In this document: positions 32,089-43,637 of the stretch, one piece after another
Numbering within the stretch: the first letter of the stretch is position 1
Layout of the letters: every line of letters begins with the position of its first letter
Assembly: GCA_963693285.1 (NCBI GenBank)
Contig: OY848928.1
Location: forward strand, 1,984,501-2,048,500
Direction: 5' to 3'
Length of the DNA stretch: 64,000 nt
Source: Xestospongia muta
Lineage: Eukaryota > Porifera > Demospongiae > Haplosclerida > Petrosiidae
The notes under the pieces: model-generated
Seen by the model: only the letters and a program-made list of their open reading frames with translations
Database searches by the model: none
What the model was told of the DNA's origin: nothing
Program-made: the position numbers and the translations under genes

Positions 32089-33897
32089 TCAACTCTTGGA
32101 ATTACTACCTTTAGCTCCCTAGAAAGAAAAACAAGACAAAGAGTAGTGAGTCAAGTAGTTTCAGTGTAACACTATATATACAGTGTGTACCTGTAGCTTA
32201 AGAATGTCAGCTTTGAGAGCTTTTGTTTTGGATCTTTCTTGCTCCAATTCACAATGAAGTCTCTCAATCTATAGTTGTCATAAACAAATAGATTTATAAA
32301 AAAGGACATTCTACTCGTCTATCTGCCTATACGTCTGTCCATTAATCTACCTGTCTGTCCATATAGTCAGAAACAAGTTACCTCTTTTGTCATTTCATCT
32401 TTTACAGAAGATAACTCTTCCACTTGTTCTAAAAGTTCTGCCTTAGTAGCCACTACAAATGAAATACAATACAAAGTACAGCTATCAATATTCATTAACA
32501 TACATTCTCCTTTACTAAGCATCTTATAAAGGACTTGGTTTCTAGTACCAACTTCTTTAACTTTAGCCTATAAATACAAAATTCATCTCACTCTCAAATT
32601 AGTCTATAGCTACCACTTAGTACTGTCTACCTTCATGTTTTCTTGATCAGCTTTCAGCTCCTTTATCACTTGATCTTTTTTCTCAAGTTCATCCTTTAGA
32701 TGAGCTATTCGAACTGATTCACTTACTTGAGGTTGATCTTTTTGCTACAGAGAGAGAGGGAGAGGGAGCTTTACTATTTAGACTTAGTCAATATTAACTG
32801 ACTGTTGAACTCAGTCCACTAGTTGCTCTCTTTTTCTGTTTCTTCATTTCCTTTTTAAGTTCAGCTTGTACTTCAGATTCTATCATGTCAAAGAAGCCTT
32901 TATCATTTTCCTAAAGTAGTGTCTATCAGTTTATTGTATAAGAGACAAAGTGTGTGTGTTGACCTCATGTGATGTTGGTGTCTGATCTGTCTCCGATGGA
33001 ACAGTGGCTGTGTCTAAAAAGTAATATTTAAGTTAGTATGGATTAAAACATCAAATACACTAAGGTGTACCTAATCTATGAAATTCCTGTAACGTCACGG
33101 TCATTACACCTTTCTTAGTCTTAGTTTTTTGAGGCTGTGATTTAGGAGGAGCATCTAGCCTTTGCTATGAAAACAGAGAGAAGTCAGTATAGAGTATGAT
33201 CTCAACTTACTTTCTTGTCATTCTCATCATCAGCAAGACTTTGTAACATTGCTTCCTATAGTGTAGTGTTGTCATTATTTAATTCCATTTAATATATTGC
33301 TCACATTAAGATCTTTTTGATACTCACTCTCCACTGCTGTTTCTTCTTTCTTTTGCCATAATTGATAGTATTTAGCATCATTATCATTTGAAAGTTTTCC
33401 CTACATAATATAATACAATTATGTAAATTGAACGTGTGTGTGTATCACGTTACAGTGAGTCTACATATAAGCCAATGGCTTGAGCTGTTATATAATAAAC
33501 ATAGTTCATAATTTAATGTTGTTATGGAGTTGAAAATAAGAACAGTCCATTCAGACTGTTACTGGTAGTGTTTGAAAGGAATGCAATTGATGACTGACTT
33601 ACGTCTGAGTCAGTTTGGGAAACTTTTTTCTTTTTGGCTCGTCTTTTAGCATTTTTAGCAGCTGCTTTGCTAGTTAGAGTCTTTTGGCCACCCTTTTTCT
33701 CTTCTCCTTCAGTTTTTGACCCCTTACTAACAGTATGCCAACCCTGAAAGGAGCATGTCACGTGACTGGTACTGACTGCCACATGTCAATAAAACAAGAG
33801 TAAATTTTAGTACCTCGTCTTCATCTGAGCTGGAGTCTTGCATTAGGACTGCAAAACGGGACTGTTGTATCTGTATGCCCTTCATGGAGGTTGCCAT
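32089..33897 (-). CDS. GKAP1: GKAP1 orthologue (G kinase-anchoring protein 1)
   Basis: Twelve small exons on the minus strand, read in phase: 33897-33814, 33743-33603, 33400-33305, 33255-33211, 33164-33071, 33013-32964, 32910-32803, 32744-32631, 32567-32504, 32452-32382, 32268-32191 and 32118-32089, giving about 324 residues. Landmarks of vertebrate GKAP1 appear in order: N-terminal SRFAVLMQDSSSDEDE, a Lys/Arg-rich segment (NAKRRAKKKKVSQ), a Trp-Gln plus acidic helix (YYQLWQKKEETAVE), MTVTLQEFHR, KGFFDMIESEVQ, a coiled coil (VRIAHLKDELEKKDQVIKEL) and LHCELEQERSKTKALKADIL near the C-terminus. Vertebrate GKAP1 is a Golgi-associated coiled-coil protein that binds cGMP-dependent protein kinase I-alpha. 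That role is carried over by homology. The identification comes from remembered family sequence; exon 7's donor was chosen to keep frame. Confidence 0.85.
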
Positions 33898-34079
33898 TCT
33901 CCTAAGAAAGATGATATAATAGAATATCTAAAAATGAAGATGTAATTTTAGCCCCGCCCCTCTGACTCTGCAGAGACCGATTTTAGAATTTTCATACCAG
34001 ATACCAGATACTTTCATTCTAAGTTAATTTAATGTTTAATTGGTCATGCGTTTGTTTTCTTTCAGTCTTTCCTGTATGA
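33898..34079. promoter_or_regulatory. Short bidirectional promoter between GKAP1 and ZNF106-like
   Basis: Only 182 bp separate the two start codons of these divergent genes. The segment contains a GC-rich patch (agccccgcccctctgactc) near 33952-33970, resembling an Sp1/KLF-type GC box in otherwise AT-rich DNA, and a CAGATACCAGATAC direct repeat near 33997-34011. No TATA box is evident, fitting a housekeeping divergent promoter. Transcription start sites cannot be seen. Confidence 0.6.
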
Positions 34080-37000
34080 ATGGAGGCAACTAACAGTGTC
34101 CACTATTGTGAAGTGTGTTCTCTATCCTTCAATTCAAATCTGGTATAAAATAGTTTATTACATATTGTTTGTATATGATTGACGAGATTTTTCTATTGCA
34201 GGAGATATTTGAACACAAATTGACACAACAGCATCACAAGAAACTTGAGGAGAAAAGCAGGTACTTATTTGTTTAAAAAAGTCGCATCTTAGTTGTCTTC
34301 TGTAGTTCTATAGGTCATCAGTGTGACCTTTGTAATAAAGTATTTCCAAATCTTCTACTCTTTACACAACACATTGACTCAGAGGCCCATCGTCAAAAAT
34401 TGCAAGAAAACAGACAGTCCCAGTTCAGTAAAGCTAATGCTTGGTACCAAACGAGACCTGCGTATTCTAATATCATCTCACGATCCTTGTCAGGCTTGAA
34501 AGACACAGCTAAACAACGATCTAGTTTAACTGAACCTCTTCTTTTCTCTCCAGGATCTCTTCCAAAGAAAAGACGTGGTTCTAAATGTATTGAGGCACCT
34601 CATGTAGTTGTATCATCAATGAAAAGTTATTCTGGACAGAACTGTACAACTCAGCCCTCATCTCATCCAACAATGATTCTAATTCCGAGCAGGCCTCTTG
34701 ATAAACGTACTGATAAAGTTGTACCTACTTCTCACACAAGTAACCCTAAGATATCACAATTAGACTTTACTAATGACATCCAGGTGTCATCATTCGCATT
34801 TAAAACTCAACCATCTCCCTCTCTACCTGACTTTCTTCCTCTTACTAAAGAAAGTACACTTGAAAATATCTCTCATTCTACTAACTCCAGTATGATATCT
34901 AGTCATTCTATGGTACGTCGTCCTATACATGCTTCACAAGGACATCCAAGCCCAAAGAGAAAGAGTTTGGATTCACCTACTCGTCACAAGGTCAGTGACC
35001 TACCTCAACATTCTGGAGTATCTTTACATACCAAGGATTGTAATAAAGCTAAGCAACAACAAAGTAAAAAAGGAAAATGGAAAGGAAGTGATCAGTTCAG
35101 ACATGTTAATAGAAGTGATCAAAATGTTAGACTACACATTTTGACGCATGCTATTAATCAAGGAGCTAAAGAAAAGAACAAAGAAGATCTCAAGAAAAAG
35201 ATTCAAGCTTTAGCTGAAATGGGCCTACATAGTAAAAAAGGACACAGACCAGTTAAACATAAGAAATCCATTATAACTGGTAGAGAGAGTCTTGTACCTC
35301 CAATGAAGAGTGCCGGTAAAACTAGTCTGATGAGTTTTGATATGAGGAAGAAGAGTGATGTCTCTAATAGTAGTTCAGTAGCTGGAAACAAGCTTGGTCC
35401 TTCATGCACAAATGAAGGACCTCCTCATGGTAGACAAACACTCCATGCACCAACGAAAGAAAGTCATTCTACAGACAGTACTACAAGTGTATCGTCTTCT
35501 TCTGTTACCTCATCAGTAACTATGGAAACAACTTCAACAACCAGTAGTGATCCAATTAATTCCTCTACTATACCATCCAATCCAACTATCCCTTCATCTC
35601 TTCACACTACAAACCGTAATACTGGTATTATGACAACATGCACTATAGTTAGTAATAAGAAGAAGTCATCAGAAGATCCTTATACGACTACAAAGGCCTG
35701 GCTCTATGAACCTATCACACCTTCTAAAAACAATAAAGATGACATAGAAACTGACCATGTTCCGTTACCTCCAGATGATTCTCGTTTAGTATTTCTTGAA
35801 GAGGCTCAGAACAAGGCATCCAGTGATATGGACATATCTTCTGGTGATGATAAACAAATGTGCCAAGATGAAACAGTTGCCATGGAAACCAATGATGACA
35901 TGACCATGCTGACTTCAGGAGTATTCACTCCTGCAAGCAATGACATCATAGGAGCAGCAGACAAAAGATCTGAAACAGTTAGTGAAGGATTTGAAACAAT
36001 AAACAAAATGTCTAAAGCTCAAGCTATAGACCCTCAATCTGAAATTGTAGCAGACAAGGGGTCTGAAATAGTGAGTAAGGAGTCTGAAGCTGTAGACAAG
36101 AGATCTAAAGTAGTAGACCAAACATCTGAAACAGTAGACAAGAGACCTGAAATTGTAGCAGGTAAGGGGTCTGAAACAGTAGACAAAAGAACTGAAATTG
36201 TAGCAGGTGAGGGGTCTGAAACAGTAGACAAGAGGCCTGAAATTATACCAGACAAGGGGTCTGAAGCAGTAAATGAGGAGTCTGAAGCTGTAGACCGGAG
36301 ATCTAAAGTAGACCAGAGATCTGAAACAGTAGAGAAAAAATCTGAAATTGTAGCAGACAAGCGGTCTGAAACAGTTGACCAAAGATCTGAAACAGAAGAC
36401 AAGAGACCTGTAATTATAGCAGACGAGGGGTCTGAAACAGTAGACAAGAGGTCTGAAACAGAAGTAGACAAAGGATCTGAAGCAATAAATGGTGAAGCAA
36501 TGATCATGGTGTCTGAACCAGTTGACAAGGCATCTGAAGTATACAGTAAGGTATTGGATGAAGAAGCAGGAACCAAAGTTGTAGACAAGGGGTCTGATAA
36601 TGTTAAACAGGTTTTGTCTTCATTTCTATCAAAATATGTAGAAACTGTAATGCTGGAACAACATGGACATGTCAGCGATAGTGAAGCTGTTGAGAAGGAC
36701 TCCTTGAAGAGAAAACGCACTCTATCAGATGATGCTAACAGTGCAAAGAAATTAAAAATAGCCTCTCTTGATCTGCCAATACAAACATATAATATTGATG
36801 TTCCTGTGACTGGAACAGAAGGCACTATAGTCCTACCATTTCAAGTACCCATTGGAAGCAATACAGCCAGCCCAGTTGACACTGCTCCTGAAATATTTAA
36901 GCCAAAGACTCAAATGGAAAAGAGTAACTCATCATCCACTTCTTTATCTGACAATATACTTACCCATTCCTCAATAGCCCCTCAATTAGATAGTACTAAA

Positions 37001-40000
37001 CAACTTTTAACTAATGATTATCCTTCATTGTCAACTACTAAATTATCTTCCTCCCTAACTGACTCCAATGTAAAACCACTTCCTGTCACTGAGATAGATG
37101 CTACAGACCTTGTTCAGAAAATATTAAGAGGAGCTAAAGAATTAGAGACAATAGATCTTCAAATTCAAGAACAACGGTTGGAGAACAGTATTTTAAATGA
37201 CAACAATAATCAAAGGGCATCGTCTTCGGTGTCATCGTCTCCTCCCAAGTCTTTTATAAAAGCTTTGAGAAAAAGATCTAACACACCTGTTATTAAAGTT
37301 GGTGTGGATGTTGCAGCATCATCATTACCTCTTACAGTATCATCTGATTCATCATGTCAGGGTATTTCAAGTAAAAACAGGTAAAAGTTGAAAACAGTTA
37401 ATGTTTACTCAATAACCAGTGTTTTAGAGTCTTCTGATGTCCTTACTCAACTACACCATTCAAATTCTGAATCTCTTGCTAAAGACAGTACAGAGAGAGA
37501 TATTAAGTTAGTAATGGTAACTTTTTGATACATGTTCTGACTCAAAGCCTAGGGTGTCTGTGTCTCCTGTCATGATCCCTTCTCCTGAGCCTATGTCTCC
37601 TAAAGTCCTGTGTTGCTTTAGACATAAGACTGGTCAAGAGTGTCAGAGACCAGTATTAGGTGCTTCAAGGTGATTGAGTTGTGGATAGATGGAGGACATA
37701 TAGGTGGATGGATGGATTTTAGTTTGCTTTTTCATGTAGGATGTGCGCAGATCATCAAGAAGTGGTGGAAATAATAAAAGATCGCTTAAATCTCAATCCA
37801 TTGCCATTACATCTTTCTCCTCCAAAGACTTTTACTCCTCAGATGCTTCCTGTTAGTGAACCAATGGAGGTATCCCAGGCTACTAGTACTGACATTGCTT
37901 CACCATCTTTGAGTACAACTCCATTGAAAATGGAACTGAAATCATTAAATAAGAAGGAGGAGCTTGTGGTAAGTATATTCCTTGACACACCTTTATTATT
38001 ATTAGAATGAACTACTAGCAAACAGCATTAATGGAAACAGAGAGTGAATTGAATGTTATTGTTGAAGAGATTGAGAATCTACAAGAAAGACTCTCACAAC
38101 TACAGCCCAAGAAAGATAGTTTAATGAAAAAATGTGAAGAGGCAAGTGTAATATACAACTGGTATGATGTTTATGTACTGTGTAGCTCACAAGACAATAT
38201 CAAGTTATATTAAGTCAAAAACAAACTCTATTGTTCTGTGAGTGTTCAATTAAGTACAATGATTACTTCTCTCTCTCCCTCTCCTCCCCCCCCCCCCTCA
38301 TTCTCTCTCCCCTTCCCCCCCCCCCCTCTCTCTCCTCTCTCTCTCCCCTTAGCTAAATGTGTCTCCAAATACGTTCCTCAACTAGTTAAAAAAAGGGATG
38401 TAAGTTGTTATGTTAATTATAACATCTGATGATTTACTAATTATAGAAACCAAATCATCAGACTTTATCATAAGTTCCCAACATTACATGAATATATTCC
38501 CAACACTTATGAGATTTAATTCTGATATTCTCTGTAACATTCAAACAATGTCTTGTCTTTACTTTAGACAAGTCCTGTGCAAACACCATCACACACTGTT
38601 CCTGACTTGAATGCTGGCACTTTGACCTCAAGTAGTAGTTCAGCCTATTCTGCTCCAAAAGAATCTACTTTACCTCAGACAGAACCAACAGAGAAAGTAG
38701 AACAGACTGAAGTACTCTCCTTAAAACTTGACAGGAGTAGGGTAGACCCACTGTTGAATGAGGAACCTATGGATGAAGTTGTTAATGATCAAGTTACTAC
38801 ACCAATTGAAAATGAATCAACTTTGGTTCAAGATCACCAGCGAGAGACTCATTACTCATCATCAGTAAAGGAGGAAGTTCCTTTAACTGCTCCTAATGAC
38901 AATCAAAGTCATCCTCTTAGTAATCCACCTGATTATATACCATTGTTAATTAAAGTCAAAACTGAAAAAGAAGACCCTCTTATTACACATGGCTCTACTT
39001 TAAGTGGACCTAAAATAACTGCATCAGGAACTGAGTCAGCCCCTGTGTCAGAGCATAATCAGATTCCAAGTCAACAAACTACTGCTGTGTCTCATCAATG
39101 TTTTGAAGTTAGTTCATCAGATCAACCTCAAGAAAAGAAACACCTATTACCTATTACATCAGGTACATTGTGTTAATGGGTTATTATAAGTGAGGCTTTC
39201 ACTCTGTCTCTCTATACTATATATATTTCAAGGTTAAAATTATCTTTAGTATAAAGGTGTCATTAGTATAGAGGCTGAATATAGAGTGTGAATTTAGTTC
39301 ATTGTCTTTTATGTGAAGTTTCACCTATATATATATATATATATATACATATAATATACATACATACATACATACATACATACATACATACACATACATG
39401 CATACATACATACATACATACATTAATACATACATACATACATACATACATACATACATACATACATACATTAATACATACATACATACATACATACATA
39501 CATACATACACATACATACATACATACATATATACATTCATACATACATACATACATACATATATACATACACATGCATACATACATATATGTGTGTATG
39601 TGTGTTGCCATTTCAGAGGTTAAGATTTCTTCATTGTAATATTGCATAGTGTAAGGTCTTGTCTTTTTCCGAATTAAAAAAAATTAATGGCATGTCCAAA
39701 ATAATGATCAAAAAATGTCACAAATTGCTAAATTTTAATTCACAAAACTCAATTTTGGAAACAATTTGCCGAATATTTAAAAAAGTAATCTCTTCCATAA
39801 TACATTGTTCATATTGTGACTCTCTCTTTATCCTTCAGTAAAACCTCCAGATATCATTCATTTTGAACCTCATGATAGCTCTGTTCTCTCAATGAAAGTA
39901 TTTGGTGCTGAACTATATACCGCCTCCTCTGATAAAACTACTAGAGTGTACAATATTCAGGTAATGGAATAATAGTAAGTAGCTTTTATATTATATAATC

Positions 40001-42583
40001 ATAGACTGGTCAATGTTTGAGACGATATGTTGAACATCAGAAATCAGTGACGTGTTTAGAGGTGAACAAAGACTTGACAGCTTCAATGATAGTTTATTTG
40101 TTGTAGATATATGATGGAACTGATGGTTGTACCTATCTCTTATCTGGTTCTAGTGACAAGTATATTCATATGCAAAGTGTTAAGGTACCTCAGAATAATA
40201 CTGTCCTTTAAAGCGATTTTAACTATGCATGTATCATTTAAATTTAGCCACATATCACGATTCTCTTCCTCCCTCCTCACACACACACACACACACACAC
40301 AGACTGGTAAGATAGTGGGCAAATTCAAATGTTCAACACGAGTCATGTACTTAGCTGTATGTGGTCAGTTATTGTATGTAGCACAACATTCAGGTACACT
40401 CGTTGTCATTGACTTAGAGGTAAGAGTACCAGATCTGTCGGTGTTTCATCTATAATCTTTTTCTCTTTTTAGCAAAAGTGTCTATTAGGTAAACAACCTT
40501 GTCATGATTCTGGGAAGGCCATTAGTTGTATTGCAGCCACTCCTACTCGTCTCTTTACAGCATCCTTTGATTTTACTGTAGCATGTTGGAATGTTACAGT
40601 AAGTATAAAAGTGTCAATTGTAAATGACTTCTTTGATTGGATAGGAACTGTCTACAACAAGAACATGGAAGAACTTGACAAAAATTCATCAATTGAGTAC
40701 TTTTGGTAACACTGTCCTTTGTATTTTAGTAAGTAGTTGTTGTATGAATGATTGTAGTGATATGCTCTTTTAGGTGAACGACAATTTCTTGTTTTGTGGT
40801 TCAGCTGATAAAACTGTTCAAATTTTTGATATTAAGGTTCATTAATTGAATTTATATCCTCATTCTCATACTGTTATATTAGACATGGGATCGAGTCCAT
40901 ATCTTGTCTTGTCATAATGGTGCAGTGAGTGGTATTCAGATAATGGGAAAGATATTAGTAACTGCTTGTTTTGACAAATTTATTCGATGCTTTGACTTAG
41001 AAGTGAGACAAAAAAAACAATACAATCTGTATCAGCCATTGTTTTACTTTGCTTAAGACATTTATTATAGCAATCTAATTTTTATGGAAGCCGAGGATGG
41101 ACATTCCAATTCCTATTTCTTCCACACGCCTTCCATATTTGAAAATTCCAATTAATGACACAGTTGATGAGTTTCAATTCCTTATTCCATTCTTGGCATG
41201 TGTGACATTTCTAATTTTTATTAGGCTTTTCTTGTTACTTAATTAAATGCAGAGCGTGAGTACTGCAAGCTGTCTCTTAAATTCGAGCATCCATACAATG
41301 TTCCCAGTTGGGTTGGGTTTCTGGTTTTGGTTGCATATTGTAGGTCTGTTACATATGGAAGCTAAGGATGAACATTCCAATTCCTAGGAATAAGGGAATT
41401 GGAACTTATCAACTGGGTCATTAATTAGAATTTTCCCTGTAACTCTATTTAATTCAATTAGTATATAGAAAATAGAATTTGAATTGCAATGTCTGCCCTC
41501 AACTTTCATAAATTCTAGTTGCCTTTTAGTTAAAGGATAAGTATTTGAATTTAGCTGATGTATTCACTATATACTTTGTTGTTTATTGTGTTAACAAAGT
41601 TCTTTATTGTGCATATATTGTCATTTTGTCAGAAGTTGGAGCTTCTTCAAGTTTATGGAGGTCATTCAGAATTGATATTTTCTTTATCGACTCATAATGG
41701 AGTGGTATGTGATGTGTAATGTAATGATCTCTCTCATAATCCGGTGTTACAGATATATACTGGATGTCGTGATGGATCTATCAATGCCTTCCGATTAGAT
41801 TTAACTGTTTTTTATGAATGCAAGGTATACTGAGGAAACAAAGTTTATTATTATTTTATCAGATCTCCCGTGGTCAGCAAGTCATAGGGAGGAAGTATGT
41901 AAACCACCAGTGGGACAGTCCAAGATCAGCATATTTCAATACTGATCCCTAAACATTAAAATTAAGTGTTAAAGTATGTGGCCTGAGTTTCTGACTGTCC
42001 CATTGGGGCCATGCTTGAAGATCAAACTGTCCCACTGGGCTTCCATAAGGGAGTGTCTGATCAGGCAGACTATGCCCATAAATGGTCATCACCTTTCTTG
42101 TTTACACTGGTATTGATGACATTTTACCCAAGACAAGGACCTGAAGGGCTTGATCCTACTGTCACTTATCACTGTTTATTGTGTGTGCATGAAGGGAGGA
42201 ATGGCAATAAATACATGAGTAAAATGATGGTATTGTTTATAAACACGATCTTATTAGTCTCCTTTCGTGACTACTTAATAATTGTGTATTTTATTATCCA
42301 GTGGTCTGGATGTGGTTTGAGATTTGGTATAATTCAGCATCTTCATGATCATTTGAAAGGTTAGGAGGCTATGTTTACTGACTTATTTAATAATATAACA
42401 ATCTTTATAGTTCATTCTGTGTCCAGTAAACGTCAGTCATCATCATCAGCACCTTTACAATGTCAATGGGAAGGATGTAAATCACAGGCAGAACCTATCG
42501 TGAGTTAGAATTTAATGTGACGTCTTTTATTCTATTTTCAGTTCAAACATCTTGTTCTTCACTTACCATTGCCCAAGAAATAA
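34080..42583 (+). CDS. ZNF106: ZNF106-like zinc-finger/WD40 protein (complete copy)
   Basis: A 22-exon gene of about 1829 residues. Exons: 34080-34142, 34202-34260, 34306-37370, 37428-37510, 37548-37669, 37740-37968, 38019-38145, 38353-38399, 38568-39162, 39839-39960, 40005-40061, 40107-40184, 40303-40419, 40473-40598, 40645-40728, 40774-40836, 40883-41002, 41633-41704, 41753-41824, 42302-42359, 42411-42499 and 42542-42583. Two N-terminal C2H2 fingers (HYCEVCSLSFNSNLEIFEHK; HQCDLCNKVFPN) precede a long Ser/Thr/Lys-rich disordered region with acidic repeats and a short coiled coil (exon 7). Exons 10-19 encode WD40 repeats (ASSDKTTRVYNI, CGSADKTVQIFDI and others). Two C2H2 fingers close the protein (CKWSGCGLRFG; QCQWEGCKSQ). 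Finger-WD40-finger order and size match ZNF106, an RNA-binding, splicing-linked nuclear protein. The exon 4/5 boundary is uncertain. Confidence 0.75.
35958..36610 (+). repeat. Degenerate SETVDKR-type coding repeats in ZNF106-like exon 3
   Basis: About 25 imperfect units of roughly 21-42 bp encode SE(T/A/I)V(D/A)K-type words such as KGSETVDKR, RPEIVAGKG and RSETVDQ. The tract is acidic/basic alternating and likely disordered or helical. The reverse strand is accidentally open for 263 codons across the same tract because of the repeat's base composition. Confidence 0.85.
38268..38352. repeat. CT/poly-C tract in ZNF106 intron 7
   Basis: A pyrimidine-rich microsatellite with runs of C, immediately before the exon 8 acceptor, which it may serve as an extended polypyrimidine tract. 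A shorter version sits at 44751-44805. The tract lies a few bases inside the left edge of the duplicated segment. Confidence 0.85.
39331..39605. repeat. (CATA)n tetranucleotide microsatellite in ZNF106 intron 9
   Basis: About 270 bp of (ACAT)n/(TA)n. It opens reading frames on both strands that encode only YIHT or MYVC repeats and are not genes. The duplicate at 45772-45900 instead carries (CA)n and (CG)n. Confidence 0.95.
41142..41434. repeat. Inverted repeat in ZNF106 intron 17 (MITE-like)
   Basis: A left arm of about 47 bp (41142-41188, aaaattccaattaatgacac..) matches the reverse complement of 41387-41434 with few mismatches. The same structure is present in the second copy (about 47419-47713), and only the right arm survives at about 61203-61245. 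It makes intron 17 much longer than its neighbours. Confidence 0.75.
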
Positions 42584-42659
42584 TGTTACCATTTTTGAAA
42601 TAATTTAATTTATTGTATTGTATCTATAGTGACTTTTTGATTGCAATTGATAGAGTAAG

Positions 42660-42794
42660 GTTCATAATAATGTCATGCACACGTCACACTTCTCACGTTT
42701 TGGTCTGCGATGCGCACGGTTTTGCTGTGCTCGTTAGTACCGAGAGCATACACGATGCACACGGACATCGTGCACACTACTATTACTATAAAAG
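42660..42794 (+). promoter_or_regulatory. Metallothionein 1 promoter with MRE-like motifs and TATA box
   Basis: Metal-response-element cores (consensus TGCRCNC, bound by MTF-1 in animals) are seen at 42676-42682 (TGCACAC), 42711-42717 (TGCGCAC followed by GG), 42756-42762 (TGCACAC followed by GG) and 42771-42777 (TGCACAC). A TATAAAAG box at 42787-42794 lies 85 bp before the ATG. This GC-richer block is conserved in all four 5'-complete copies. Metal induction is inference. Confidence 0.75.
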
Positions 42795-42871
42795 TGCAGT
42801 ACAAGACTCACAGCATTCAAAAGTATTAACAAAAGTATAACAACTTAGAAGAAACTTGGAAAGGGAAGATT

Positions 42872-43422
42872 ATGGCAGATTGTACAAAATGCAGTGAGTT
42901 TGGATATAGATATACAATTGAACGTTGTAAGGCATTTATTGATCATTCTTTTCATAGTCAATTGTATATGCGATCCTGACTGTAAATGCTCAGCTGACTG
43001 TTCTGGTTCTTGCTGTCCTTGCACTTGCTCTGGTTGTGATGGTTCATCTTGTAGCTGTGGTGACAAATGTCAGTGCACCAAGGGCTGTTGTGATAAAGCC
43101 ACCTGTACCAAATGCAGTAAGCAAAAGTCTTCTAATAAATGTTTCAATATGCCTTTGATTAGTAGAAACCGTTTATTTTAGTTACACCCTTCCTTAGGTG
43201 TATTTTTAATAGAACAGCTGTATTAAATGTCAAATAATTGTGACCCTTTTTCTTACAACAGAAGACTGTAAATGTGGCCCTGAATGCAAATGCGCTAGTT
43301 ACTGCAGTGGAAATTGTTGCCCTTGTTTTTGTTCAGACTGTCCAGGAGAAGGAAAATGCCTGTGCGGTGATACATGCAAATGTAACATTGGATGTTGTGA
43401 AGCCTCTAAACGCCTAGCCTAA
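42872..43422 (+). CDS. Metallothionein 1, two-domain, 36 cysteines
   Basis: A small Cys-rich metal-binding protein of about 112 residues in three exons: 42872-42893, 42958-43116 and 43265-43422. Thirty-six of the 112 residues are Cys, in CxC, CC and CxxC patterns. Domain 1 (residues 1-60) has 20 Cys with CC at 26-27 and 51-52. Domain 2 (61-105) has 16 Cys with CC at 78-79 and 104-105 and clearly repeats domain 1. It ends EASKRLA. There are no aromatic residues apart from one Tyr and one Phe. Such proteins chelate Zn, Cu or Cd in the cytosol. The third-exon acceptor is taken as ACAGAAG because it alone keeps the Cys frame. Reading through intron 2 would give a shorter one-domain form. It starts 288 bp after ZNF106. 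Confidence 0.88.
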
Positions 43423-43637
43423 CTAACATAAAACTTTTTATGGACCTTTAAATTGTCACCTAACTAATACCTTTAATGTATTACAATAATGTATCACCAC
43501 CTCAAGTTTGGTTATATGTTGATTATAATTTTTTTAAACACACTGAAGTATTAAATGTGTTGATTATAATTATTTAAACACACTGTAAACTTTATAGTCC
43601 ATGATTAACAGATTAAGAATGGTGTATGGATTATGTT

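Noticed and set aside
36034..36825. 263-codon open frame on the minus strand, Ser/Thr/Leu-rich
   Set aside because: It is the complement of the repetitive coding tract of ZNF106 exon 3; openness follows from the repeat composition and there is no independent gene evidence.
39331..39605. Regular repeats considered as a CRISPR array
   Set aside because: Tetranucleotide microsatellite without spacers, in a eukaryotic intron.
39288..39649. Several 70-111 codon frames on both strands made of YIHT or MYVC repeats
   Set aside because: These are translations of the (CATA)n microsatellite.
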